A DNA stretch of 64,000 bases from WHTK01 sp965197795 (GTDB taxonomy: Bacteria; Chloroflexota; Dehalococcoidia; DSTF01; WHTK01), in the NCBI GenBank assembly GCA_965197795.1, contig OZ240228.1:2232001-2296000 (forward strand), in the 5' to 3' direction. The notes under the pieces were generated by a model, which ran no database searches, was not told where the DNA came from, and saw only the letters and a program-made list of their open reading frames with translations. Positions 37,269-45,701 of this stretch are shown piece after piece. The translations under genes and the position numbers were made by a program. Within the stretch, counting starts at the first letter, position 1, and each line of letters opens with the position of its first letter.

Positions 37269-38281
37269 TGCAAGGGTTCCTGAAGCAGTCGACCGCGTCG
37301 CAGAACCGCCTGCTCGGCCCCTTCGTGGACAGCACGGACGGAGACACCGAGGAGACCGGGCTGACCATCGCCAACACCGATATCCGCCTGTCGAAGAACG
37401 GCGCCAACATCGCTTCGAAGAACAGCGGCGGCGGCACGCACGATGAGGACGGCTGGTACCAGATGACCTTCGACGCGACCGACACCGACACCGTGGGGCT
37501 CCTGCACGTCCACGTCCACGTCGCCGGCGCCCTCGAGGTCCACGCGGATTTCTGGGTGCTCGAGGAGGACATTTACGACGCCCTGTTCGGCGCGGCCGCG
37601 GCCGGCTTCGACGCCAACCAGCGCGTCGACCTGGGCAAGTGGGTCGGCACGGCGCCGCTGGCGCTGAGCTCGCAGCGGGTGCAGACCGCGGTGGCTGCCG
37701 TGCTGTCGGGCGGCTTCAACGGCGCAATCGGTACAGGGTCGTTCGTCGCTGGCGCAATCAACGCGGCGGCGATAGGAACGGACGCGATCACCGCGGCGAA
37801 GGTCCAGGACGGCGCGCTAACGGCGGCGAAGTTCGCCTCGGGCGCGTTCGATGCGGTCTGGAGCGTCACGGCGCGACTGCTGACCGCCGGCACCAACATC
37901 GTGCTGGCCAAGGGCACCGGCGTGACGGGGTTCAACGACCCGACCGTGGGTGCGATCGCCGACCAGGTGTGGGACGAGGCGATCGCCGGTCACCTGGGCG
38001 CCGGCTCGACCGGCGAGGCGTTGACCGACGCTGCATCTGGCAGCCTGGTCGGCCCAGGCGCGACGTCGTACGTGATCAAGATCGACGACGGGACGGATCC
38101 GGTGCAGGGCGCCGACGTCTGGGTGTCGACCGACGTCGCCGGCGCCAGCGTGGTCGCCGGGCCGTTGCAGACCGACTCGTTGGGCGAAGTGACCTTCATG
38201 CTGGACATGGTGGCGTACTACGCCTGGGTGCGGAAGGACGGCTTCAATCCGGTGCTGGCCGACGCTTTCACGGTGATCTAA
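37268..38281 (+). CDS. Phage tail/structural protein with Ala/Gly repeat region
   Basis: 337 residues. N-terminal domain of a kind common in phage tail regions (GPFVDSTDGDTEETGLTIAN, LSKNGANIASKNSGGGTHDE, WYQMTFDATDTDTVGLLHVH), then a low-complexity collar-like stretch (IGTDAITAAKVQDGALTAAK), then a beta domain (YVIKIDDGTDPVQGADVWVS). Overlaps the previous stop by one base and is intact. It is probably a tail or decoration protein; the exact role is unknown. Confidence 0.65.
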   Translation: MQGFLKQSTASQNRLLGPFVDSTDGDTEETGLTIANTDIRLSKNGANIASKNSGGGTHDEDGWYQMTFDATDTDTVGLLHVHVHVAGALEVHADFWVLEEDIYDALFGAAAAGFDANQRVDLGKWVGTAPLALSSQRVQTAVAAVLSGGFNGAIGTGSFVAGAINAAAIGTDAITAAKVQDGALTAAKFASGAFDAVWSVTARLLTAGTNIVLAKGTGVTGFNDPTVGAIADQVWDEAIAGHLGAGSTGEALTDAASGSLVGPGATSYVIKIDDGTDPVQGADVWVSTDVAGASVVAGPLQTDSLGEVTFMLDMVAYYAWVRKDGFNPVLADAFTVI

Positions 38282-38292
38282 GGAGTTGAGTG

Positions 38293-38976
38293 ATGGCTGA
38301 CAAGACGATCTCGCTGACGACGGCGACCGCGACGCCGATCGACCGGACCGACCTGGTGGCGCGGCTGCGGGTGGAGTTGCACGACGAGGACAGCAACAAC
38401 TACCGCTGGGTCACGGCGACGCTGCAGCGGCACATCGAGCGGGTGGTGCGTGAGGTGTCGGAGGCCTGGCCCCGAGAGCGGCTGACGGTGCTGACGACGA
38501 TGGCGGGTTCGCGCGATATCGACGTCTCGGCGCAGTTCACGGACCTCGTCCGGATCGACGCGATCGAGTGGCCGATCGGCCAGGAGCCGCGCACTTACAT
38601 CCAGTGGTCGTTGTACCAGGACACGCTGACTTTGCTGGGCGATAACATCCCGGCCGCCGCCGACAGCGTCAACGCCTACTGGGGTTCGCGTCACCTGGTG
38701 GACGACACGCAGTCCACGCTGCCGCAGGTCACTGAGGAGGCGGTGGTGCAGGGCGCGGCCGGCTACGCGGCGATCGAGTGGGCCAACTTCGCGATCAACA
38801 GGGCGAACGTGGGCGGTGATGACGTGCAGCTGGCGTACCGGCGCTGGGCCGAGGGCCAGCTCGAGCGCTACCAGGCGGCGCTGACCCAGTTCGGCAAAGA
38901 GGCGCGCGTGCGGGTGTCGGGGCTGTTCCGGCCGGACCGCGGGCCGATGGGGCGCAACGTGGTGAGGTTCGAATAG
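38293..38976 (+). CDS. Phage head-tail adaptor-like protein
   Basis: The ATG at 38293 lies 7 bases after AGGAG. 227 residues, helical, with TDLVARLRVELHDEDSNNYR, LQRHIERVVREVSEAWPRER and YAAIEWANFAINRANVGGDD. This pattern is seen in head-tail connector/adaptor proteins of siphophages, but the assignment is by resemblance and position only. Intact. Confidence 0.5.
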   Translation: MADKTISLTTATATPIDRTDLVARLRVELHDEDSNNYRWVTATLQRHIERVVREVSEAWPRERLTVLTTMAGSRDIDVSAQFTDLVRIDAIEWPIGQEPRTYIQWSLYQDTLTLLGDNIPAAADSVNAYWGSRHLVDDTQSTLPQVTEEAVVQGAAGYAAIEWANFAINRANVGGDDVQLAYRRWAEGQLERYQAALTQFGKEARVRVSGLFRPDRGPMGRNVVRFE

Positions 38977-38979
38977 GCG

Positions 38980-41396
38980 GTGAAGACGCTGACGGCGACG
39001 CTGACGGCGGCTCAGCGGTCTAACAGCGCTCTGCCCTACGTGGGGGCGAAGCTGGCGGATTACTGTGGCTACGCGCGCCGTGCGCGGCCCAGCCGGATCT
39101 ACACCGGCGTCGAGCCCTCCGATCCGGTAGCCGCGGCGTTGGCGCCCGACGGCTCGCTGGTCAGGCTGCGCCGCAAGACCGACACGACGACGCTGGAGCT
39201 GCAGGTCGGCGGATCGTCCGACGACTCGTATGAGAACAGCGGCCTCAACACGCCGACGGCGACGAAACCGCTGGCCGACCCGAGCGATGAGTACGTCGGG
39301 GTGCGGTTTCAGGGGGTGACGATCGGCCAGGGCGTGAACATCCTGCACGCGGCGCTCTCGTTCGTCTTCTCAGGCGACGTAGAGCCGGCCGACCCCAAGG
39401 GCACGCTGTACGGGGATGACGCGGACAACGCGGCCGCCTTCGGCTCGGGCGCGAGTGACATTTCGAACCGGACGCCCACGATGGCGACGGTCGCGGTTGA
39501 CGAGGCCGATGTGCTCAACCACGACCTGACCTTCGTGGAGCTGGCCGAGGTCACGGCGATCGTGCAGGAGATCATCGACCGCGGCACCTAGTCCAGCGGC
39601 AACGCGCTGGCGCTGATCTTTCAGGCTGATGCCGACGGCACGCGCGATTTCCAGGTCCACCACTACGATCTCGACGCGACGCACGGCGCCAAACTGGTGA
39701 TCACCTACGAGACGGCGTCGCGCTGGCGGTCGATTCCGACACCCTGTACGCCTTCATGGTCGACGACGACCTGACGACGATCGTGGTCAGGACCTCCACC
39801 GACAACGGGGCCACCTGGTCGGCGCGTTCTACCGTCACGGCCATCGGCGCGACCAAGCTGAGCCTGGCTGCCGCGGCGGCGGGTGACGACGATATCGTGC
39901 TGTTCTACGCCGAGACCGACGGGACGGTCTACGCGGTGCGTTGGAACGGCATCAGCTGGGGGACGCCGGCGGCGTGGACGAACACGGCTCACAAGATCAC
40001 AGGCCTGGCGACGACCTACTTGCCGGACTGGCAAGTCGTCGTGACCGGTTCGCTGGTCAGCGGTGAGCATTTCGTGTGGGCTTGTCGCTACGGCGACGGC
40101 GTGAACCAGACGATCGACACCTGGGGCGCGCTGAAAGTAATTACTTCGGCGGCGCTCAATGCGGGCTTTGTTTTCGCTGCGCCCGCGGCGGCGTTTAGCT
40201 CGGATTTCCGGGTCTTCTTCGTCGAGAGTTTCAGCGGCGATGAGGCGTACGACCGCGTGCAGTGGACGACGCTGGAGCTGACGCACGACTTCAACGAGGA
40301 GCAGTGGCGCGGCCGGTGGGCTTCGACTTCGAGGACGTGGAGGGCGTGGCCCTGGTGCTTGGTGCGACCACGTTGTGGCTCATGTCGGCTGCCGGCGTCT
40401 GGTTGTCGGCTTTACCCGGGCACGCGGAAGTCGACGTCACGGGCGACGTCGTCAAGGCCGACGTCAGGGTCGACCAGGACGGCTCCGCGGTCGAGCTGGA
40501 GCTAGACAACGCGGACGGGTCTTACACTGCCTACGGCAGCGGGACGCTCGGGGCGTTACAGCGCGGAGCCCGTCTGCAGCTGACGCCCGGCTACCGATCG
40601 ACGGCCGGCGCCGAGGTCCCGCTGCCCTACACGTACTGGGTGGAGTCGATCGAGCTGGTGACCGGCTCGCGGCCGCGGCTGCGGCTGCGAGCTCGCGACT
40701 GTTGGTCGCTGCTGGCTAACTGGCGGGCGCGCCGCCAATTCGTCTGGGTGGCCGGCGACAAGACGATCTCGCAGCTGCTGCTGTTCATCACGGCGCGCGC
40801 CGGCGTGGAGTACTCCACCGTGAGCTCATCGACTGCGCTGACGACTTTGCAGCCGGCTTTCACGATCCACGCCGGCGAGTCGGGCCTGACCGCGGTGCGG
40901 CGTCTGCTGGCGATGGTCGAGGACCTGCCCTTTCTGGGACGGCTCCGAGTTCAAAAGCGTGCACACGGCGGCGACGGACGCCAGCACGTACGACCTGGGC
41001 GCCGGCCACGATGTCATTGGCGCGGTCTACCGAGACCTCGGACCCAGCGTGAACCGGACGCGGGTGGTCGGCCTGTCCGTCTACGGCGACGAGAGCGACT
41101 TCGCTGACGTCGACCGAGTCGAGCGAATGGGCACCTCGATCGACATCAACCTGACGGCGGGAACTGAGGCGACTGATCGGGCCACAGCCGTCCTGCGCAA
41201 GGCGAATCTCGAGGCGCAAGGCGAGCAGCTGGAGCTATTCGGGGTGCACTGCGGCGTCGAGCAGTACGACGTCGTGGACGTCACCGATGCGCAGGCCGGC
41301 CTCTCGGCCGCCAAGCGGCGCGTGCTGACATACGCCTGGCAGTTCGACCCGCAGCGCGGCCGCTACGGCATGACGCTGACGCTGGGCAATGTCTAG
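38980..41396 (+). pseudogene. Large phage tail protein, one nonsense codon and three frameshifts
   Basis: One gene of about 805 codons reads as five pieces. Piece 1 (GTG 38980 to 39588) ends at a TAG in IIDRGT-stop-SSGNALALI, where the sister protein at 36677 has GGWASGNAL, so TGG became TAG. The frame continues to about 39715, shifts to ALAVDSDTLYAFMVDDD, shifts near 40308 to VGFDFEDVEGVALVLG, and near 40940 to SEFKSVHTAATDASTYDLGA, ending LTYAWQFDPQRGRYGMTLTL. The domains suggest a baseplate or receptor-binding-type tail protein. It cannot be made now. Confidence 0.75.
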
Positions 41397-41404
41397 GAGG
41401 AGAC

Positions 41405-41617
41405 ATGGAGATCAGACGCGGCGTCCTGCGCGCCTTCGATTCAGCAAGCTACACCGCTACCGTCGAGGTGGCCGGCAGCATTGCCACCTGGCTCACGGGC
41501 GTCGCCGTCTCCCGCAACATCGGTTCGTCCGAGTTGGTGGCTGGACGCCGCGTTGCCTTGCTGCTCTTCGACCCCTCCAACCCCGACGATGCGGTGCTCT
41601 GCGCCGTCTGGACTTAG
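41405..41617 (+). CDS. Small phage tail-associated protein
   Basis: 70 residues, beta-rich (RRGVLRAFDSASYTATVEVA, ATWLTGVAVSRNIGSSELVA, RRVALLLFDPSNPDDAVL), resembling an OB-fold baseplate module. GGAGGAG lies 4 bases before ATG. It is the last gene of the phage block and intact. Confidence 0.6.
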   Translation: MEIRRGVLRAFDSASYTATVEVAGSIATWLTGVAVSRNIGSSELVAGRRVALLLFDPSNPDDAVLCAVWT

Positions 41618-41637
41618 CCAAAGCGTATACTTGGCCT

Positions 41638-41823
41638 ATGGCTACAAAACGTGAACGGCCAGCAAAGAGCAACAGCACCAAGATAGCAAGGGATGCTAAG
41701 TCAGGAAGATTCATCAGCCGACAAGCACTCTTCAGAGCATCTCAGAGGCCGAGAGTAAAGGATGCTGCGCGAGCCGTTGTGCGGATTCACCATGACGCAT
41801 TGAAGGAACTGGAAAAGCATTAG
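41638..41823 (+). CDS. Putative antitoxin of the Doc toxin
   Basis: 61 residues, basic: MATKRERPAKSNSTKIARDA, KSGRFISRQ, then a helix VVRIHHDALKELEKH. It is not Phd-like. It ends where the TTG of the Doc gene begins, so they are translationally coupled. Position and charge suggest an antitoxin; this is inference. Confidence 0.5.
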   Translation: MATKRERPAKSNSTKIARDAKSGRFISRQALFRASQRPRVKDAARAVVRIHHDALKELEKH

Positions 41824-42378
41824 TTGCCTCGCCTGTGGTATCCGCCCCGAGAGGACGTGGAAGTCCTGGCCTTCCAGATGGCGGAGGAAATGTTTCCCGA
41901 CTACTCTCCAGCTCGGCCTGCGTTCTCATTCCTAGGGGGCGAGCGCGGAACGGGCCTTCTGGATTCCGCTCTCGCACTTCCTAGACAGACTTTTGACAAT
42001 AGGCCTCTCTATCCAACGATCTTCGACAAGGCTGCTGTTCTAATGCGGTCGATAATCAAGAACCACCCTTTCGTCGACGGTAATAAGCGAATCGGGGTTT
42101 CGGTGAACGCGCTCTTTCTCTTCATGAATGGCAGAGTCCTTTTCGTTCCCCCTGATCACTTGGTGGACTACGCGCTGCAAATTGCGCAACCGGAGTCTTC
42201 GTTGGACTGGAAGGACATCTCCGCCTGGCTTAAGGTTCGTTGCCCCTATGTTCGTGATGTGGTTCTGCATGGAAGGCCTAGGAATCCTCAATCGCTGCCG
42301 TTGGTATATGAGCATCTAAACTACCCCGAACTAGCTGATTTCCTTGCCAGCGCTTATGAGGAGCTTGAGAGATCATGA
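41824..42378 (+). CDS. doc: Fic/DOC-family toxin
   Basis: 184 residues from a TTG start. The Fic motif HPFVDGNKRIG (HxFxDGNKR) is complete; the flank FDKAAVLMRSIIKN fits Doc, which phosphorylates EF-Tu. It is longer than P1 Doc (126) by a C-terminal tail of about 45 residues (LHGRPRNPQSLPLVYEHLNY). The TGA overlaps the ruvB start (ATGA). Confidence 0.82.
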   Translation: MPRLWYPPREDVEVLAFQMAEEMFPDYSPARPAFSFLGGERGTGLLDSALALPRQTFDNRPLYPTIFDKAAVLMRSIIKNHPFVDGNKRIGVSVNALFLFMNGRVLFVPPDHLVDYALQIAQPESSLDWKDISAWLKVRCPYVRDVVLHGRPRNPQSLPLVYEHLNYPELADFLASAYEELERS

Positions 42379-43418
42379 CTGAAGATCGTATCCTCTCTGC
42401 CCGTACCAGCACAGACGACGAAGTCGGCATCGAAGCGTCGCTGCGGCCGCGTCAGCTGGACGAGTACATCGGCCAGGAGCGCATCAAAGACAACCTGCGC
42501 ATTGCGATCGCCGCCGCCCAGAAGCGCGGCGAACCCCTCGACCACGTGCTCCTCTACGGGCCGCCCGGGCTCGGCAAGACCACGCTCGCGGTCGTCCTGG
42601 CGCACGAGATGGGCGCGCAGGTCCGCATCACCTCGGGACCGGTCATCGAGCGGGCCGGCGACCTCGCCGCCATTCTCACCAACCTCGAAGCCGGCGACGT
42701 CCTGTTCATCGACGAGGTACACCGCCTCTCGAAGTCCGTCGAGGAGATCCTCTATCCGGCGATGGAGGACTTCGCCCTGGACCTCGTCATCGGTAAGGGG
42801 CCCGGCGCGCGCAGCGTGCGCCTCAATCTGCCGCGTTTCACGCTCATCGGTGCCACCACCCGCTACGCCATGATGAGCCCGCCACTACGAGACCGCTTCG
42901 GCGCCGTCTACCGCCTCGACTACTACGACGAAGCGGCGGTGAGCCAGATCGTCCGGCGCTCCGCCGGCGTGCTCGGCGTGGCGATCGAGGACGGGGGCGT
43001 GGATGAGATCGCGCGACGTTCGCGCGGCACGCCTCGCGTCGCCAACCGCCTGCTGCGCCGCGTGCGGGACTACGCCGAGGTCATGGCCGGCGGCGTCATC
43101 ACGGGAGAAGCCGCGCGTGAGGCCCTTGGGCGGCTCGACATCGATAACCTCGGCCTGGACGAGGTCGACCACAAGATCCTGCGCTCGATAATCGATAAGT
43201 TCCGCGGCGGCCCCGTCGGTATCGACACCATCGCGGCCTCGATCTCGGAGGAGTCCGACACGATCATGGACGTTTACGAGCCCTATCTGATCCAGCTCGG
43301 CTTCCTGGACCGGACGCCGCGCGGCCGCGAAGCCACCGCCCGCGCCTACGAGCACCTCGGCCTCGAGCCGCCGCGAGGCCGCGCCGCAGAGGCCCAGCGA
43401 CCCCTGTTCAGCGAGTAG
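42375..43418 (+). CDS. ruvB: Holliday junction branch-migration helicase RuvB
   Basis: 347 residues, full length. Walker A GPPGLGKTT, Walker B LFIDEVHRL, sensor TLIGATTR, the arginine-finger region LRDRFGAVYRLDYY, and the winged-helix end GRLDIDNLGLDEVDHKILRS and TPRGREATARAYEHLG are all present. It powers branch migration with RuvA. No ruvA or ruvC is nearby; instead it overlaps the Doc toxin by four bases, which is unusual. Confidence 0.97.
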   Translation: MTEDRILSARTSTDDEVGIEASLRPRQLDEYIGQERIKDNLRIAIAAAQKRGEPLDHVLLYGPPGLGKTTLAVVLAHEMGAQVRITSGPVIERAGDLAAILTNLEAGDVLFIDEVHRLSKSVEEILYPAMEDFALDLVIGKGPGARSVRLNLPRFTLIGATTRYAMMSPPLRDRFGAVYRLDYYDEAAVSQIVRRSAGVLGVAIEDGGVDEIARRSRGTPRVANRLLRRVRDYAEVMAGGVITGEAAREALGRLDIDNLGLDEVDHKILRSIIDKFRGGPVGIDTIAASISEESDTIMDVYEPYLIQLGFLDRTPRGREATARAYEHLGLEPPRGRAAEAQRPLFSE

Positions 43419-43422
43419 CCTC

Positions 43423-43806
43423 ATGCGTCAGAACTTCTCCTCCAACTCGCCCTTCGAACCGCTGGCCGGCTACAGCCGCGCCGTCCGCGTCGGCAACCAG
43501 GTCTTTGTCGGCGGCACCGGGGCATGGGGCCCCGATGGCAAGCTCGTTAACGGCGACGCCTATGAACAGGCTAGCCAATGTCTCCGCAACATCGAAGCGG
43601 CGCTGCTGCAGGCCGGTGCTACCATGGGCGACGTCGTCCGCACTCGCATGTATGTAATCGATATCGAAACCACGCAGGACGTCTCGCGGGCCCATCGCGA
43701 GGCCTTGGCGGACGTCATGCCTGCCGCCACGCTGGTCGAGGTCAGCCGCCTGGCAACTCCGGAGATGCAGGTCGAAATCGAGGCCGACGCGGTTATCGGG
43801 GCCTAG
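43423..43806 (+). CDS. RidA/YjgF-family protein
   Basis: 127 residues: YSRAVRVGNQVFVGGTGAWG, QASQCLRNIEAALLQAGATM, VVRTRMYVIDIE and the C-terminal MPAATLVEVSRLATPEMQVE. Five bases after ruvB, probably same transcript. Its end overlaps the stop of the convergent ABC gene. It is not a close copy of the RidA at 10576. The substrate is unknown. Confidence 0.85.
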   Translation: MRQNFSSNSPFEPLAGYSRAVRVGNQVFVGGTGAWGPDGKLVNGDAYEQASQCLRNIEAALLQAGATMGDVVRTRMYVIDIETTQDVSRAHREALADVMPAATLVEVSRLATPEMQVEIEADAVIGA

Positions 43807-45701
43807 GCCTCTACGCCCTTGCTCTCTTCCGCTTCCAGCTTCTCGAACGTCATTCGGTACAGGTTGGCGTAGATGCCGCCGCGTTCCAGCAGCTCTTCGT
43901 GGCTGCCCATCTCGGCGATGCGTCCCTGGTCCATGACCAGGATCCTCGTCGCCTCCCGGATCGTCGACAGACGGTGCGCGATCACGAACGAGGTGCGGTC
44001 CTTCAGCAGCTCGCGCAGCGCTGCCTGGATCACGACCTCGGTTCGCGTATCGACGTTAGCCGTCGCCTCGTCCAGGATCAGGATGCTTGGTCGAGCCAGG
44101 ACGGCGCGCGCAAAGCTGATCAGCTGTCGCTGGCCCACCGAAAGGTTCTGTCCGCGTTCGTGCAGCACCGTCTCGTAGCCGTCGTCAAGCCTCATGATGA
44201 AGTCGTGCGCGCCGACGGCCTTCGCGGCCTCGATGATTTCGTCATCCGTAGCGTCGAGACGTCCGTAGAGGATGTTCTCCTTCACGCTGCCGGAGAACAG
44301 GAACGGGTCCTGCAGCACCACGCCGGTGCGCCGCGTCAGCGATGCGCGGTCGAGCTGCTTCAGGTCCAGGCCGTCGATCAGGATGCGGCCCTGACTCACC
44401 TCGTAGAAGCGCAGGATTAGCGCCGTCAGCGTTGTCTTACCGGCGCCCGTAGAACCCACCAGCGCGATCGTCTCGCCCGGCTGCACGTCGAGGTTGATGT
44501 CGCGCAACACCGGCACGTCTTCCACGTAATCGAAGTCGACGTTTTCGAACGTCACGCGTCCCTTGACATCGTCCAGAACGATCGCGTCCGGCGCGTCGAC
44601 GATCTCCGGCTTCGTGTCCAGCAGCTCGAAGACGCGCACGCCGCCGGCCATGGCGCGCTGGAGCTGCGCGTATTGCATGACAAGTTCTCGGATCGGCTGG
44701 AAGAAGCGCTCGATCGAGAAGATGAATAGCGAAAGCTCGCCCAGCGTAATCTCGCCGTTAAGCACCAGGCGCCCGCCGTATAACACGACGAGCGCTGTCG
44801 CCACGGCCGAAAGCAGCTCGACCACCGGCATCACCGCGGCCTGAAGCCGGCCGGCGCTGATGTTTGCCCGCATGTTGTCTTCGTTTAGCGTGTCGAAGCG
44901 CTCCGCGTTGACTTCTTCCCGCGACAGCGACTGGATCACGCGAACGCCCGATACGTTCTCCTGCAGGTTCGAGTTCACGATGGCGATTGCCTGGCGAACC
45001 CGCAGGAAGGCGCGCCGTGCGTAGATCTGCCACATCGCCGTTATCACGATCAGCACGGGCACCACGCTGAACGTCACCAACGTGAGCTCCAGGTTGCGGC
45101 TGGAGACCAGGTACACGATGACCGCGAGGCCGAGGATGTCGCCCAGGATGGTCAGGAAGCCGTTGGTCAGCAGCTCCTGCATCGACGTCACGTCGTTTTG
45201 CACGCGCGACATGACGCGACCGACCTCATTGTTGTCGTAGAACCGCAAAGACAGCTTCTGCAGGTGCGCGAACATGTTGATCCGCATGCGCTGCATGACG
45301 CGGTGACCCACGTAGCCGGTGTTCAGCATCTGCACCAGCACGAAGCCCCAGCCCACAACCACGAAGGCCAGGAAGATCAGCGCCGACTCCAGGATCTTGC
45401 CGGTGTCGCCATCCGCCGCGGCGTCAACTCCGCGCTGGATCAGCGCCGGCTGGAGGTTGAGCAGGATTGCGGCGCCGATGACTCCGATGGTCGCCAGGAT
45501 TGCGTTCTTCCAGAACGGCTTGACGTAGCCGAAGACGCGGACGACAACTGCGTGGTTGTACGCCGAGCCCAGCTCATCGTCGTCCCAGCTGTCGACGGAG
45601 CGACGCAGGTTGCTACCGCCGCCCCGGTTGCCGCCGCCATGCCAGCCGCCGCCATGGCCACCGCCACCCCAGCCTCCGCCACCGCCGCCCCAGAAGGCCA
45701 T
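43803..45701 (-). CDS. ABC exporter half, canonical ATPase (TM288-like)
   Basis: 632 residues: an unusual N-terminus of 30 Gly/Trp/His-rich residues (WGGGGGGWGGGGHGGGWHGG), six membrane helices (85-340) and an ATPase: Walker A GSTGAGKTT, signature LSVGQRQ, Walker B ILILDEAT with the catalytic Glu, and switch FVIAHRLST. Its start overlaps the stop of the partner gene by one base (TAATG). Together they should form a heterodimeric exporter like TM287/288 or BmrCD, in the cytoplasmic membrane, moving drugs or lipids outward. Confidence 0.92.
   Translation of the reverse strand: MAFWGGGGGGWGGGGHGGGWHGGGNRGGGSNLRRSVDSWDDDELGSAYNHAVVVRVFGYVKPFWKNAILATIGVIGAAILLNLQPALIQRGVDAAADGDTGKILESALIFLAFVVVGWGFVLVQMLNTGYVGHRVMQRMRINMFAHLQKLSLRFYDNNEVGRVMSRVQNDVTSMQELLTNGFLTILGDILGLAVIVYLVSSRNLELTLVTFSVVPVLIVITAMWQIYARRAFLRVRQAIAIVNSNLQENVSGVRVIQSLSREEVNAERFDTLNEDNMRANISAGRLQAAVMPVVELLSAVATALVVLYGGRLVLNGEITLGELSLFIFSIERFFQPIRELVMQYAQLQRAMAGGVRVFELLDTKPEIVDAPDAIVLDDVKGRVTFENVDFDYVEDVPVLRDINLDVQPGETIALVGSTGAGKTTLTALILRFYEVSQGRILIDGLDLKQLDRASLTRRTGVVLQDPFLFSGSVKENILYGRLDATDDEIIEAAKAVGAHDFIMRLDDGYETVLHERGQNLSVGQRQLISFARAVLARPSILILDEATANVDTRTEVVIQAALRELLKDRTSFVIAHRLSTIREATRILVMDQGRIAEMGSHEELLERGGIYANLYRMTFEKLEAEESKGVEA

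Noticed and set aside
38400..39348. Long minus-strand Arg-rich frame opposite the phage genes
   Set aside because: Extreme Arg/Val composition typical of antisense reading in GC-rich coding DNA.
43578..44420. 280-codon plus-strand frame over the end of the RidA gene and the ABC gene
   Set aside because: Reads antisense across one gene and out of frame in another; composition is that of a shadow frame.
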